DNA of 35,342 nt from Sedimenticola sp. (GTDB lineage: Bacteria; Pseudomonadota; Gammaproteobacteria; Chromatiales; Chromatiaceae). A program made the translations under genes and the position numbers. The stretch lies in the NCBI GenBank assembly GCA_026989135.1, contig JALSJZ010000001.1, positions 1 to 35,342 on the forward strand. The letters run 5' to 3'. The notes below the pieces were generated by a model that did not search any database, was not told the origin of the DNA, and worked only from the letters and a program-made list of their open reading frames with translations. Below, in pieces: positions 1 through 8,275 of this stretch; the first letter of the stretch is position 1; the number at the start of each line of letters is the position of its first letter.

Positions 1-899
1 CAGGGCTCTAATCTGCCACTGTCATCCACCACGGGGAAGTACTTTTGATGCTCCTGCATCGCCTTTATCAGCGCCTCTGAAGGTACCTCCAGAAAGCGCT
101 TATCGAATGCGCCCATCACCGCAACAGGCCACTCATTGAGTGCAGTCACCTCATCCAGCAGAGCTGTGTCGATAGCGGCTATCTTGCCGGCCTCAGCGGC
201 TATCTGCTCCACCGCTGCCCGGATCTTCTCTCGGCGGGCATCCATATCGGCAATCACATAACCTGGATCAAGCAGTGTTTGGGCATAGCTGGCCGGGCTC
301 TCCAGCACGATGGGGTCAGGGTGGTGAAAGCGGTGGCCACGGGTGGTGCGGCCTGCGGTCAGCCCCATGATGTCGCAGTCGATGACCTGGTCGCCAAACA
401 GCATCACAACCCAGTGAACCGGCCGGACAAACTCCGCATCACCCGTACCCCAGCGCATACGTTTTGGGATCGGCAGCCGGGCAAGTGCCTGTTCAACCAT
501 GGCTGGAACAAGCGCCTCGGTCTGCTGGCCAGGCCGGGTTTGGCGGAACAGCAGCCAGGCACCTTTGGGGGTATCCACCTGCTCCAGTTCGGAGACGGCC
601 ACCCCGCAGGAGCGGGCAAACCCCTGCGCAGCCGGGGTGGCATTGCCTGCCTGATCGAAGGCGGCCTTTAGCGCCGGCCCCTTTCGTTCGACTGCACGGT
701 CAGCCTGGGCGGTGTCGAGCTGGGTGATCAGCAGTGCCAGCCGACGTGGGGTGGCAAAACGCTGAATTGATTCAAAACCAAGACCGGCCTGGCTGATCTG
801 AGACGCCAGACTGGATTGAAAGGCAATAGAGAGGCGCTCAAGCGCCTTCGGTGGCAGCTCTTCGGTGCCGATTTCGATGAGCAGATCCTGCTTAGCCAT
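1..899 (-). CDS. glyS: Glycyl-tRNA synthetase beta subunit, 5' part (partial at window edge)
   Basis: The reading frame is open from an ATG at 899 to the left edge, giving about 299 codons of a protein normally near 690 residues; the C-terminal part lies outside the window. The translation starts [20 protein letters not shown], a hallmark beta-subunit N-terminus, and later shows [10 protein letters not shown] close to the edge, also characteristic of GlyS. The beta subunit binds tRNA-Gly and works with GlyQ in the alpha2-beta2 cytoplasmic enzyme that charges tRNA-Gly with glycine. Its start overlaps the glyQ stop by 8 bp (ATGGCTAA), so the two are almost certainly translationally coupled and co-transcribed. 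Nothing in the visible part looks broken. Confidence in the identity is high; only completeness is unknown. Confidence 0.95.
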   Translation of the reverse strand, partial: MAKQDLLIEIGTEELPPKALERLSIAFQSSLASQISQAGLGFESIQRFATPRRLALLITQLDTAQADRAVERKGPALKAAFDQAGNATPAAQGFARSCGVAVSELEQVDTPKGAWLLFRQTRPGQQTEALVPAMVEQALARLPIPKRMRWGTGDAEFVRPVHWVVMLFGDQVIDCDIMGLTAGRTTRGHRFHHPDPIVLESPASYAQTLLDPGYVIADMDARREKIRAAVEQIAAEAGKIAAIDTALLDEVTALNEWPVAVMGAFDKRFLEVPSEALIKAMQEHQKYFPVVDDSGRLEP

Positions 900-1830
900 G
901 GGGCACCTCCTGCTGTTGAGCCAACAGCGGAAAGCCAAGTGCCTCCCGGCGTTCGTAATAGGCCTGAGCCACGGCACGGGAGAGCGAGCGAACCCGCAGG
1001 ATAAACCGCTGCCGCTCGGTGACCGAGATGGCCTGTCGGGCATCCAGAAGGTTAAAGGTGTGTGAGGCCTTGAGCACCTGCTCATAGGCGGGCAGCGGCA
1101 GACCCAGCTCGATCAGTTTCTGGCTCTCGGACTCACAGCTGTCAAACCAGGAGAAGAGCGCATCGACATTGGCGTGCTCAAAGTTATAGGTCGACTGCTC
1201 CACCTCGTTTTGATGGAAGACATCACCGTAGGTGACCGAGCCATCCAAGCCATGAGTCCAGACCAGATCGTAGACGCTCTCGACAGATTGCAGGTACATG
1301 GCGATGCGCTCCAGCCCATAGGTGATCTCGCCGGTGACCGGGCGGCAATCCAGACCACCGACCTGCTGAAAATAGGTAAACTGCGTCACCTCCATACCGT
1401 TGAGCCAGACCTCCCAACCCAACCCCCAGGCACCGAGGGTGGGTGACTCCCAGTTATCCTCAACGAAACGGATGTCATGTACCAGCGGGTTGATGCCGAG
1501 CATCTTCAGCGAGTCGAGGTAGAGCTCCTGAATAGCCAGCGGTGAGGGTTTCAGAATGACCTGAAACTGATAATAGTGCTGCAGGCGGTTGGGGTTTTTG
1601 CCGTAGCGCCCGTCTGTGGGGCGGCGTGAAGGCTGCACATAGGCGCAGCTCCACGGTTCCGGACCAATCGAGCGCAGAAAGGTTGCGGAGTGGAAGGTGC
1701 CTGCCCCCATCTCCATATCGTAGGGCTGCAAAATAACACAGCCCCGCTCTGCCCAAAACTGCTGCAGGGCAAAGATCAGCCCCTGAAAGGTGGAAACATC
1801 CGGCTGTACAGCATCTGCTTGTCTGTTCAA
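892..1830 (-). CDS. glyQ: Glycyl-tRNA synthetase alpha subunit
   Basis: This 312-residue product is a full-length class II aminoacyl-tRNA synthetase alpha subunit, which holds the active site for glycyl-adenylate formation and pairs with the GlyS beta subunit. Recognisable segments are [20 protein letters not shown] near the N-terminus, [13 protein letters not shown] around residues 36-48, [11 protein letters not shown] (motif 2 region) and [14 protein letters not shown] (motif 3 region, with the conserved Arg). Length matches the family (about 300). The ATG at 1830 is used because the family N-terminus begins about 14 residues before FQGLI. It is the first gene of a leftward glyQ-glyS operon and diverges from the PP-loop gene at 1946. 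A candidate promoter lies at 1868-1876. Confidence 0.97.
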   Translation of the reverse strand: MNRQADAVQPDVSTFQGLIFALQQFWAERGCVILQPYDMEMGAGTFHSATFLRSIGPEPWSCAYVQPSRRPTDGRYGKNPNRLQHYYQFQVILKPSPLAIQELYLDSLKMLGINPLVHDIRFVEDNWESPTLGAWGLGWEVWLNGMEVTQFTYFQQVGGLDCRPVTGEITYGLERIAMYLQSVESVYDLVWTHGLDGSVTYGDVFHQNEVEQSTYNFEHANVDALFSWFDSCESESQKLIELGLPLPAYEQVLKASHTFNLLDARQAISVTERQRFILRVRSLSRAVAQAYYERREALGFPLLAQQQEVPHG

Positions 1831-1867
1831 GTTGCGGCCTTTTTCCTGCTAAAAAACGAATCGGGCG

Positions 1868-1876
1868 AGTATAACA
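1868..1876 (-). promoter_or_regulatory. Candidate extended -10 promoter for glyQS
   Basis: On the minus strand this reads TGTTATACT, an extended -10 (TGn plus TATACT), about 40 bp upstream of the glyQ ATG. No strong -35 is visible, which is common for extended -10 promoters. The position in the 115-bp divergent gap supports it; activity is inferred. Confidence 0.4.
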
Positions 1877-1894
1877 TTGGTGGAGTAGCAGGCG

Positions 1895-1900
1895 TATAAT
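1895..1900 (+). promoter_or_regulatory. Candidate -10 box for the rightward PP-loop gene
   Basis: A perfect TATAAT lies 45 bp before the ATG at 1946, in the gap divergent from glyQ. No convincing TTGACA-like box sits 16-18 bp upstream, so the call rests on the -10 and its position only. Confidence 0.35.
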
Positions 1901-1945
1901 AACGGGTTACATTTTAGCCACAGACCAACCGCAGATGATTGCACT

Positions 1946-2989
1946 ATGACCAAACAATACAAGGCCGCCGCCCTGATATCCGGTGGACTCGACTCCATGC
2001 TGGCAGCCCGCGCCATTCAGGAGCAGGGGATCTATGTGGAGGGGTTGAACTTCTTTACAGGATTCTGTGTGGAGGGCCACACCCACGCCATTCGCAAGAA
2101 GGATCAGAACCGGCCCAAACGAAACAACGCCCTCTGGGTGGCGGAACAGCTGGGCATGAAGCTCCATTTTGTGGATGTCATCGAAGAGTACAAAGAGGTG
2201 CTGTTCAACCCGAAACATGGTTATGGCGCACATCTAAACCCGTGTCTGGATTGTAAAATCTTCATGGTTGAGAAGGCGCTTGAGTGGATAAAAGAGAATG
2301 AGTTCGACTTTATCATCACTGGTGAGGTGATCGGCCAGCGGCCAAAATCACAGCGCAAGGAGACCATGCCGGTCATTGCACGGGAGTCCGGTGCCGGAGG
2401 GCTGCTGCTGCGGCCGCTCTGCGCAAAGAACCTCCCGGCCACGATACCGGAACAGGAGGGGTGGATAGATCGCGAGGCGCTGTTTGATTTTAGTGGCCGA
2501 ACCCGCAAACCCCAGATGGCGCTGGCTGAAAGATATGGCTTTACAGAGTATGCCCAACCGGCCGGTGGCTGCTGCTTTCTTACCGATGCCCAGTATTCGG
2601 TCAAGCTGACAGATCTCTGGAAGAGCCGGGGCAGCAAAGCCTATGAGCTGGATGACATCATGCTGCTCAAGGTTGGGCGGCACCTGCGCCCCAAGCCAGA
2701 GTTCAAGGTGATTATCTCGCGTGAAGAGGGTGAGGGGAAATTTCTGCAGGGCTATAAAAACCAGTATGTCAGCCTGAAGACCACCAGCCATGCCGGCCCG
2801 CTGGCGCTGCTGGATGGCCAGCTGGAGCCAGGTGATCTGGAGCTGGCTGCCCGCATGGTCGCCCGCTATAGCCAGGGCCGCAATGCCGAGCAGGTAGAGC
2901 TTGAGGTCAGGGAGAAAGATGGCACCACCCGCACCCTGTCGGTCACCCCGCTGCCGCCAAGTGAGATTCAAAAGGGGTGGCTGCTGTGA
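1946..2989 (+). CDS. MnmA/ThiI-like PP-loop ATPase with probable C-terminal NFACT-R-like domain
   Basis: This 347-residue protein has the N-type ATP pyrophosphatase P-loop SGGLDS at residues 12-17, so it should adenylate a substrate, most likely RNA, for sulfur or nitrogen insertion. Candidate catalytic or metal-binding cysteines are C100 and C103 (NPCLDCK) and C209/C210 (PAGGCC), arranged like the two cysteines of MnmA-type tRNA thiolases. It is not the canonical MnmA: the C-terminal third (from about residue 215, LTDLWKSRG through VGRHLRP and FKVIISREE) resembles the NFACT-R-type RNA-binding domain that databases place on a family often labelled 'tRNA methylaminomethyl-2-thiouridylate methyltransferase'. 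The next gene is a TusA-like sulfur carrier overlapping its stop codon, which strongly suggests a sulfur-relay pair. The exact substrate is unknown. The start is the first ATG, 11 residues before the P-loop. Confidence 0.75.
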   Translation: MTKQYKAAALISGGLDSMLAARAIQEQGIYVEGLNFFTGFCVEGHTHAIRKKDQNRPKRNNALWVAEQLGMKLHFVDVIEEYKEVLFNPKHGYGAHLNPCLDCKIFMVEKALEWIKENEFDFIITGEVIGQRPKSQRKETMPVIARESGAGGLLLRPLCAKNLPATIPEQEGWIDREALFDFSGRTRKPQMALAERYGFTEYAQPAGGCCFLTDAQYSVKLTDLWKSRGSKAYELDDIMLLKVGRHLRPKPEFKVIISREEGEGKFLQGYKNQYVSLKTTSHAGPLALLDGQLEPGDLELAARMVARYSQGRNAEQVELEVREKDGTTRTLSVTPLPPSEIQKGWLL

Positions 2990-3228
2990 GCGCCTCCGAT
3001 GAAGTGGTGACTGTCGATGCCCGACGGCTGCTCTGCCCGATGCCGGTCATCCGGGTTCAGAATGAGGTGAAAAAATCCCCCCCCGGAACCCGTATCAGAG
3101 CCATCTGCACCGACCCGGGTGCTCTGAGCGATATTCCCGCCTGGGCGCGGATCAATGGCCATAAGATCATCGCCACAGAGAGCCTGGATGATGAGCATAT
3201 CATCACGCTCGAAGTGGGCGAAGCGTAG
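2986..3228 (+). CDS. TusA-family sulfur carrier protein
   Basis: An 80-residue TusA/SirA/YedF-like protein. The signature LCPMPVIR near residue 20 contains the CPxP motif whose cysteine carries a persulfide; VDARRLLCPMPVI matches the family consensus for strand 1 and helix 1. I chose the GTG at 2986, which overlaps the previous stop codon (GTGA) and has AAAGGGG about 8 bp upstream; a GTG at 2977 would add three residues. The coupling to the PP-loop enzyme suggests it delivers sulfur to that enzyme. Other TusA paralogues serve sulfur oxidation or molybdenum cofactor assembly, so this partner assignment is inference from gene order. Confidence 0.88.
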   Translation: MSASDEVVTVDARRLLCPMPVIRVQNEVKKSPPGTRIRAICTDPGALSDIPAWARINGHKIIATESLDDEHIITLEVGEA

Positions 3229-3233
3229 ATTCT

Positions 3234-4385
3234 ATGGGCGAGATCACCCGGTCAGCCAGGCAGCGATCAGAGACCACGCAAAAGGTGGCGCTGGTTGGGG
3301 CGGCTGTCAATGCCCTGCTCTCGGCGGTCAAGATCTTTGTCGGCATCGTTGGCCAGTCACAATCGCTGGTTGCCGACGGGATTCACTCCGCCTCGGATCT
3401 GCTCTCCGATGGCCTGGTCTATTTTGTCTCGCGCCGATCCCACCACGCCCCTGATGCGGAACACCCCTATGGCCACGGGCGGTTTGAGACCATGGCGACC
3501 ATGGCGCTGGGGGGATTTCTGATCATCGTTGCAGTGGGCATTATCTGGGATGCCTTCCTGCGCATGTTCTCGCCAGAGAAGCTGCTGGAACCCAGTGCCA
3601 TCACCCTGATTGCGGCTGCCTTCTCTATTCTGGCCAATGAGGGGCTGTTTCAATACACCTTTCGCATTGGGCGAGAGATAAAATCCAACCTGCTGGTGGC
3701 CAATGCCTGGCACCACCGTTCCGATGCCGTCTCATCCCTCGTGGTGCTGGTCGGCATTGCCGGGACAATGGCCGGGCTGCCCTACCTCGATGCGGTTGCA
3801 GCCATTGGCGTGGGGCTGATGATAGGAAAGATTGGCTGGGATCTGGGCTGGAGCGCGGCGCAAGAGCTGCTGGATCTGGGGCTGTCCGATGAGCGGGTTG
3901 TGCTGATTCAAAATATCATCCGCTCGATTGATGGCGCAGAGGATTTCCACCTGCTGCGCACCCGCAGCCTGGGTGGCCATGCCGCAGTGGATGTGCATGT
4001 CAGGGTCAGCCCCCGGCTGAGCGTATCAGAAGGGCACATGATCAGCCTGGTGATTGAGCAGCGGCTTAAAAAAGAGCTTAAAGAGGTGGAAGATGTCACG
4101 GTGCACATCGATGCAGAGGATGATGAGTCGGCCATCCGCTCCGAAGGCCTGCCCCTGCGAGCCGAGGTTATGAAGATACTGGATCACTGCTGGCAAGAGA
4201 TCCCCGCTGTGGCGTTGCGGGATCGTATCATCCTGCACTATCTGGATGGCAGAATAGAGATAGAAATCTTCTTCCCAAGAGAACAGTTCGCCCAACTGGG
4301 CAATATCGAACTGCTAGAGTCGGCGCTTCAGCAGGCGCTGTCCGGTAACAGCAATTTTGGAAAAGTGCGGGTATATCTTGGGTAA
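3234..4385 (+). CDS. Cation diffusion facilitator (FieF/CzcD-like metal efflux transporter)
   Basis: A 383-residue inner-membrane CDF transporter. The metal site is visible as H51-x3-D55 in TM2 (ADGIHSASD) and H160-x3-D164 in TM5 (AWHHRSD), the HD-HD arrangement most often seen in zinc exporters; [10 protein letters not shown] (about 76-85) is the conserved loop before TM3. Residues about 215-295 form the usual cytosolic dimerisation domain. A further about 75 residues (309-383) look like a second copy of that fold, making the protein about 80 residues longer than a typical 300-residue FieF. It begins 5 bp after tusA and its end overlaps the mnmG start, so it sits inside a packed operon of RNA-modification genes. 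The metal is not provable from sequence. Confidence 0.9.
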   Translation: MGEITRSARQRSETTQKVALVGAAVNALLSAVKIFVGIVGQSQSLVADGIHSASDLLSDGLVYFVSRRSHHAPDAEHPYGHGRFETMATMALGGFLIIVAVGIIWDAFLRMFSPEKLLEPSAITLIAAAFSILANEGLFQYTFRIGREIKSNLLVANAWHHRSDAVSSLVVLVGIAGTMAGLPYLDAVAAIGVGLMIGKIGWDLGWSAAQELLDLGLSDERVVLIQNIIRSIDGAEDFHLLRTRSLGGHAAVDVHVRVSPRLSVSEGHMISLVIEQRLKKELKEVEDVTVHIDAEDDESAIRSEGLPLRAEVMKILDHCWQEIPAVALRDRIILHYLDGRIEIEIFFPREQFAQLGNIELLESALQQALSGNSNFGKVRVYLG

Positions 4386-6270
4386 TCAGAAGCGTGAACC
4401 GCAGACCGACCCTTTCGAGGTCATCGTTGTCGGTGGAGGCCATGCAGGCACAGAGGCGGCACTGGCCGCCGCCCGGATGGGCGCCCGCACCCTGCTGCTG
4501 ACCCACAATATCGAAACCCTGGGGCAGATGAGCTGCAACCCCGCTATTGGCGGTATCGGCAAAGGCCATCTGGTCAAAGAGGTGGATGCCTTGGGTGGCG
4601 TAATGGGGCGGGCGGCCGACCGGGCCGGCATCCAGTTTCGCACCCTCAATGCGCGCAAGGGGCCGGCGGTTCGGGCAACCCGTGCCCAGACCGATCGGGT
4701 GCTCTACCGGGCGGCCATCCGGTCGGTGCTGGAAAACCAGCCCAATCTGGAGATCTTCCAGCAGGCGGTCGATGATCTGGTGGTAGAGGGCGATCGGGTA
4801 ACAGGGGTGGTCACCCAGATGGGGCTGCGTTTTTATGCGCCAGCGGTCGTGCTGACGGTAGGCACCTTTCTGGGTGGGCGCATCCACATCGGGCTATCCA
4901 ATTATGAAGGGGGTCGGGCGGGTGACCCCCCCTCCAATGCCCTGGCGCAACGGCTGCGTGAACGGCCTTTTAATGTGGCACGGCTGAAGACCGGGACGCC
5001 GCCACGGATTGATGCGCGCAGTATCGATTTCAGCCAGCTACAGGCGCAGCCGGGCGACCGGCCCACACCGCTCTTCTCCTTTATCGGCACCCCGGCAGAC
5101 CACCCCCGGCAGGTGAGCTGCCACATCACCCACACCAACGAACGCACCCATGAAATCATCCGGGGAGGGCTCTCCCGGTCGCCCATGTATGCAGGGGTGA
5201 TCGAGGGGGTTGGTCCGCGCTACTGCCCCTCGATCGAGGACAAGGTGGTGCGCTTTGCACAGCGTGACTCACACCAGATATTTATTGAGCCGGAGGGGCT
5301 GGATACCCACGAGATCTACCCCAACGGCATCTCCACCAGCCTGCCATTTGATGTGCAGCATGCGCTGGTGTGCTCCATGAAGGGCTTTGAGAATGCCTGG
5401 ATCACCCGGCCGGGCTACGCCATTGAATATGACTTTTTTGACCCGCAGGATCTGCGTGCCTCACTCGAAACCCGTCACCTGGAAGGGCTCTTTTTTGCCG
5501 GGCAGATCAACGGCACCACAGGCTACGAAGAGGCGGCAGCACAGGGGCTGCTGGCCGGAGCCAACGCCGTTTTGAAGCAGCGTGGAGAGGCGCCCTGGTC
5601 ACCCCGTCGGGATGAGGCCTACCTGGGGGTGCTGGTGGATGACCTGATAACCTGCGGCACCAGCGAACCCTACCGGATGTTTACCAGCCGGGCCGAGTAC
5701 CGCCTGCTGCTGCGCGAAGACAATGCCGACCTGCGGCTGACAGAAAAGGGGCGGCAGCTGGGGCTGGTGGATGACCACCGCTGGGCCATCTTTGAAAAGA
5801 AGCGGGAGGCCATCGTGCAGGAGCAGCAGCGGCTGCGTGACTGCTGGGTGCATCCCGGCAAGGTCTCCGAAGAGCAGGTTCGATCCATTCTCAATGGCGC
5901 ACTGTCGCGTGAGGTCAGGGTGCTGGATCTGCTGGCCAGACCGCAGATTGGCTATGCAGAGCTTATGCAGTTGCCCGGGGTTGGCCCCGGTGTGGATGAT
6001 CCAAAGGTGGCAGAGCAGCTGGAGATACAGGCCAAATATGCGGGTTATATCAAACGCCAGCATGAAGAGATCGACCGGCAACAGCGCAATGAGAGACTGG
6101 CGCTGGGGGATGAACTCGATTACGACCAGGTGCGGGGACTCTCCTTCGAGGTGCGGGAGAAACTGAAACGCAACCGCCCGGCAACACTGGGTCAGGCATC
6201 CCGCATGCCGGGCATTACACCGGCCGCCATCTCCCTGTTGCTGATCCATATAAAACGAACAGAAAAATGA
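4378..6270 (+). CDS. mnmG: tRNA uridine-5-carboxymethylaminomethyl modification enzyme, FAD subunit
   Basis: MnmG (GidA) with MnmE modifies U34 of certain tRNAs at C5 using FAD, NADH and methylene-tetrahydrofolate. The FAD-binding [17 protein letters not shown] is near the N-terminus, followed by [16 protein letters not shown], both diagnostic; LKTGTPPRI and [12 protein letters not shown] are also family signatures. No ATG precedes the FAD motif. I chose TTG 4378, which gives 630 residues, the normal length; TTG 4357 would add seven. The start overlaps the cation transporter stop by 8 bp. The stop overlaps the rsmG ATG (ATGA). The C-terminal helical domain that binds MnmE is intact. Confidence 0.95.
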   Translation: MGNQKREPQTDPFEVIVVGGGHAGTEAALAAARMGARTLLLTHNIETLGQMSCNPAIGGIGKGHLVKEVDALGGVMGRAADRAGIQFRTLNARKGPAVRATRAQTDRVLYRAAIRSVLENQPNLEIFQQAVDDLVVEGDRVTGVVTQMGLRFYAPAVVLTVGTFLGGRIHIGLSNYEGGRAGDPPSNALAQRLRERPFNVARLKTGTPPRIDARSIDFSQLQAQPGDRPTPLFSFIGTPADHPRQVSCHITHTNERTHEIIRGGLSRSPMYAGVIEGVGPRYCPSIEDKVVRFAQRDSHQIFIEPEGLDTHEIYPNGISTSLPFDVQHALVCSMKGFENAWITRPGYAIEYDFFDPQDLRASLETRHLEGLFFAGQINGTTGYEEAAAQGLLAGANAVLKQRGEAPWSPRRDEAYLGVLVDDLITCGTSEPYRMFTSRAEYRLLLREDNADLRLTEKGRQLGLVDDHRWAIFEKKREAIVQEQQRLRDCWVHPGKVSEEQVRSILNGALSREVRVLDLLARPQIGYAELMQLPGVGPGVDDPKVAEQLEIQAKYAGYIKRQHEEIDRQQRNERLALGDELDYDQVRGLSFEVREKLKRNRPATLGQASRMPGITPAAISLLLIHIKRTEK

Positions 6271-6923
6271 GAGAGGCAGAACTGAGCCAGGCATTGGCTG
6301 GCGGCATAGCTGAACTGAATCTACAGATCACAGCCAAGCAGCAGGATGCCCTGCTGACCTATATCGCTTTACTGAATCGCTGGAACAAGAGATTTAATCT
6401 CACGGCAGTACGTGACCCGGCTGAGATGATCCCGCGCCACCTGCTGGACAGCCTGTCAGTAAGCGCTTACATGCAAGGCAAAAGGGTGCTGGATGTGGGC
6501 ACCGGAGCGGGGCTGCCGGGGATACCGCTGGCCACTGTCCATCCCGATATTCAATTCACCCTGCTCGACAGCAATGGCAAAAAAACCCGCTTCGTCAGGC
6601 AGGCGGTGATAGAGCTGGGGCTGAAGAATGTGCAGGTAGAGCAGATGCGTGTAGAGGCCTACAGACCCCCTCAAAAATTTGATACCGTGATAACCCGCGC
6701 CTTTGCCGCGCTATCAGAAATTCTTGACCTCACCTCACACCTTCTCTCCCCCACAGGGCAACTGCTGGCAATGAAAGGCCGCCAGACACAGGATGAACTG
6801 GAGGTTGCAGATCTGGCAGGGCGATCCATTGAGGTGATCCAGCTACAGGTGCCGCAGCTGGAGGGGGAGCGATATGCGGTGTTGATAAAGGGTGAAGGTG
6901 GGCGGCCTAAAACCCTCGGTTGA
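6267..6923 (+). CDS. rsmG: 16S rRNA G527 N7-methyltransferase
   Basis: RsmG (GidB) methylates N7 of G527 in 16S rRNA using S-adenosylmethionine. The 218-residue product has the expected length. FNLTAVRD (about 43-50) and RHLLDSL (57-63) are family hallmarks, and the SAM-binding motif I is [16 protein letters not shown] at about 74-89, followed by [12 protein letters not shown]. It overlaps mnmG by four bases (ATGA), as in most gammaproteobacteria. In relatives, parA normally follows directly; here the next about 2.5 kb is accessory DNA. Confidence 0.96.
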   Translation: MREAELSQALAGGIAELNLQITAKQQDALLTYIALLNRWNKRFNLTAVRDPAEMIPRHLLDSLSVSAYMQGKRVLDVGTGAGLPGIPLATVHPDIQFTLLDSNGKKTRFVRQAVIELGLKNVQVEQMRVEAYRPPQKFDTVITRAFAALSEILDLTSHLLSPTGQLLAMKGRQTQDELEVADLAGRSIEVIQLQVPQLEGERYAVLIKGEGGRPKTLG

Positions 6924-6973
6924 AATTAGAGTTATGCTATCAAGTCTTTGTAAGCGATTGTTCAAGGGGAGAA

Positions 6974-7245
6974 TCAGAATACAAGGTTCACATCGCGTGA
7001 GCCGTGTAAAATACGAACCAGTTCGATGCCGGTGGTATTGGTTCGGTAGTACAGAACAGTCGACTGGGAAGCTTTTCAGATTCGGAGCCAAGTCGACTCT
7101 GTCGGCGCCGATCTTGGTAAACTCGGCGAGCTTCCGTGCTTTTTCCTCCAATCGCTCCAGGAAGCGGTCGGCGCTGGTAGGGCACTCCTCGGCGATATAG
7201 AGCCAGATATCGAGCAGATCCTGCTCCGCTTCGGGCGTTGCCAGC
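6974..7245 (-). pseudogene. parE: ParE/RelE-family toxin, broken by a frameshift and lacking a start
   Basis: The minus-strand translation contains TPEAEQDLLDIWLYIAEE and then LERLEEKARKLAEF, typical of ParE toxins. The frame stays correct through LKSFPV at about 7065, after which the expected C-terminus LYYRTNTTGIELVRILHGS and its TGA stop (6974-6976) appear in another frame. Only seven bases lie between the FPV codons and LYY where about twelve are expected, so a small deletion near 7053-7066 explains the shift. No ATG lies in frame next to the N-terminal motif (SPWLATPEAEQ), and the gene is detached from its antitoxin by about 290 bp instead of overlapping it. An intact toxin from this locus looks impossible. 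The family normally inhibits DNA gyrase or mRNA; that activity is presumed lost. Confidence 0.75.
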
Positions 7246-7532
7246 CATGGAGAGTGAAACGAAGGCTGTAGGCGTAGGCCGCTCGTAGCACACCCGTCGT
7301 GCCTTGCGCCAGAGGGGATGCAGCGTAGGCATCCGAAACGCCGTCTAGCCATTGCGGAAGCACTGTGTAGCCAGCAGCGAGCTTGCGATGATGTGGCGAA
7401 GCGGTGCGCACGCAGGGCGGCTGCGGCAAAAGGAATTAGCCGTCGTGATAAGCGAGGGCAAAAGGGGGGCTTGGATGTCCCGTTTTGCATACTGAGCATC
7501 ACGACTCACTTATGAAGTGACCAAAGTGGGCA
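7246..7532. other. Unexplained segment between antitoxin and broken toxin
   Basis: About 290 bp separate parD from the parE remnant, where related operons overlap or touch. The segment has no convincing gene. It contains a short hairpin, GGATGC and GCATCC arms around a 7-base loop near 7317-7335. Its sequence does not look like parD or parE. It could be an inserted intergenic repeat element or a degraded fragment of something else; I cannot identify it. Confidence 0.45.
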
Positions 7533-7793
7533 CTAACCAGCGCCCTCCAGGCTTTGCCGCCCCTTGGCTTTGATTGCATCGATATCGAGCGGTCTGCCAC
7601 CGCCCCTGTTCAAAGACTCCAGACCCTGGTCGATCTCCTTGCGCAATGCTTCCAGCTTCACGGCCCGAAGGGCATCCTGCTCCTCCAGAAGCCGCAGAGC
7701 CTCGCGAACCACCTCGCTCACGGAGTTGTACATTCCCTTCTCGACCTTTTGTTTCAAATAGGCTTCCAATTGCGGTGTCAGTGATACATTCAT
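7533..7793 (-). CDS. parD: ParD-like ribbon-helix-helix antitoxin
   Basis: An 86-residue protein starting MNVSLTPQLEAYLKQKVEKG and continuing with NSVSEVVREALRLLEE, the ribbon-helix-helix DNA-binding segment of the ParD/CopG antitoxin family. The C-terminal half (KLEALRKEIDQGLESLNRG) is the usual toxin-binding tail. Length and motifs are normal, so the antitoxin appears intact although its toxin is broken. The ATG at 7793 is the natural start for the family. Such antitoxins repress their own promoter; inverted repeats and an extended -10 lie at 7814-7852 just upstream. Confidence 0.88.
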   Translation of the reverse strand: MNVSLTPQLEAYLKQKVEKGMYNSVSEVVREALRLLEEQDALRAVKLEALRKEIDQGLESLNRGGGRPLDIDAIKAKGRQSLEGAG

Positions 7794-7813
7794 GAGTTCG
7801 ATCTCTTAAGCAG

Positions 7814-7852
7814 AATTCCAATAATGCTGGAATTATTATAGCAATCATTGCT
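7814..7852 (-). promoter_or_regulatory. parD promoter with two inverted repeats (probable autorepression operator)
   Basis: On the minus strand an extended -10 (TGCTATAAT, 7835-7843) lies about 42 bp upstream of parD. It is flanked by AATTCCA/TGGAATT arms separated by 7 bp (7814-7834), and the palindrome AGCAATCATTGCT (7840-7852) overlaps it. Two dyads over the promoter are what a ribbon-helix-helix autorepressor would bind. Binding is inferred. Confidence 0.5.
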
Positions 7853-7860
7853 AATGACTG

Positions 7861-8168
7861 TTATCAGCCATGACTGCCCTCGAATACTTTGCTTTGTCAG
7901 CTTTTTTTACACTCTGTTTAATCCCCGCTTCCAGACCCCTCTCTTTTTTGCCCTGTGGTGTATAACTTTTTGTTTTTACATTGATTATCGAATTTGTGTT
8001 TGGTGCAATACGTTGCGCTATTGCACCCTATGATGCCGGACAGATCGGCGGTGATTGGCAAATTGAGAATAAATTTGCAATAAAACTGTCAGAATTTTTT
8101 ACACCTTTACACTTTTGCACGGGCATGTGCCGTGCCTAACTAACTGAATATATTGGAGAATAGAAAAT
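7861..8168. other. Non-coding AT-rich stretch upstream of the PEP-CTERM gene
   Basis: No gene is supported here. Apparent ORFs lack ribosome binding sites and family resemblance. The stretch is AT-rich in 7890-8000 and 8060-8110, unlike the flanking core genes, and it leads into the sigma-54 promoter at 8169. An enhancer-binding activator of that promoter would be expected to bind somewhere in it; GGGCATGTGCCGTGCC near 8120 is a candidate imperfect dyad only. Confidence 0.4.
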
Positions 8169-8184
8169 CGGCATAATGCTTGCA
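8169..8184 (+). promoter_or_regulatory. Sigma-54 (RpoN) -24/-12 promoter
   Basis: CGGCATAATGCTTGCA matches the -24/-12 consensus TGGCACG-N4-TTGCA: GG at 8170-8171 and GC at 8182-8183 are separated by exactly ten bases, and GGCA and TTGCA are all present. Transcription would begin near 8195, leaving an about 80-base leader before the ATG at 8276. PEP-CTERM genes in other proteobacteria are known to be driven by RpoN with the PrsK/PrsR two-component system, so the motif fits its gene. Confidence 0.7.
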
Positions 8185-8275
8185 GCAAAGTGTCTTGTAA
8201 GTAATTGGTTATGCGCCAAAGCGGGCTTGGGTGCAAAGGGATGGCTGGAATAGCGGTCTAAACAAAGAGGCGATC

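Noticed and set aside
279-671. Rightward open frame of 130 codons
   Set aside because: Lies opposite glyS, which has a clear family match over the whole length; a shadow frame.
5599-6294. Leftward open frame of 231 codons
   Set aside because: Antisense to mnmG, with no family features and no ribosome binding site.
6892-7200. Rightward 102-codon frame after rsmG
   Set aside because: Antisense to the ParE remnant, with no independent support.
6843-7502. Leftward 219-codon open frame as one intact gene
   Set aside because: Only the middle (about 7065-7240) resembles ParE; the ends are read-through of the inserted segment and the frameshifted tail, so it is treated as a pseudogene.
7848-8033. 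Small rightward frame of 61 codons rich in Phe, Cys and Tyr
   Set aside because: AT-rich low-complexity translation, no ribosome binding site, no recognisable family.
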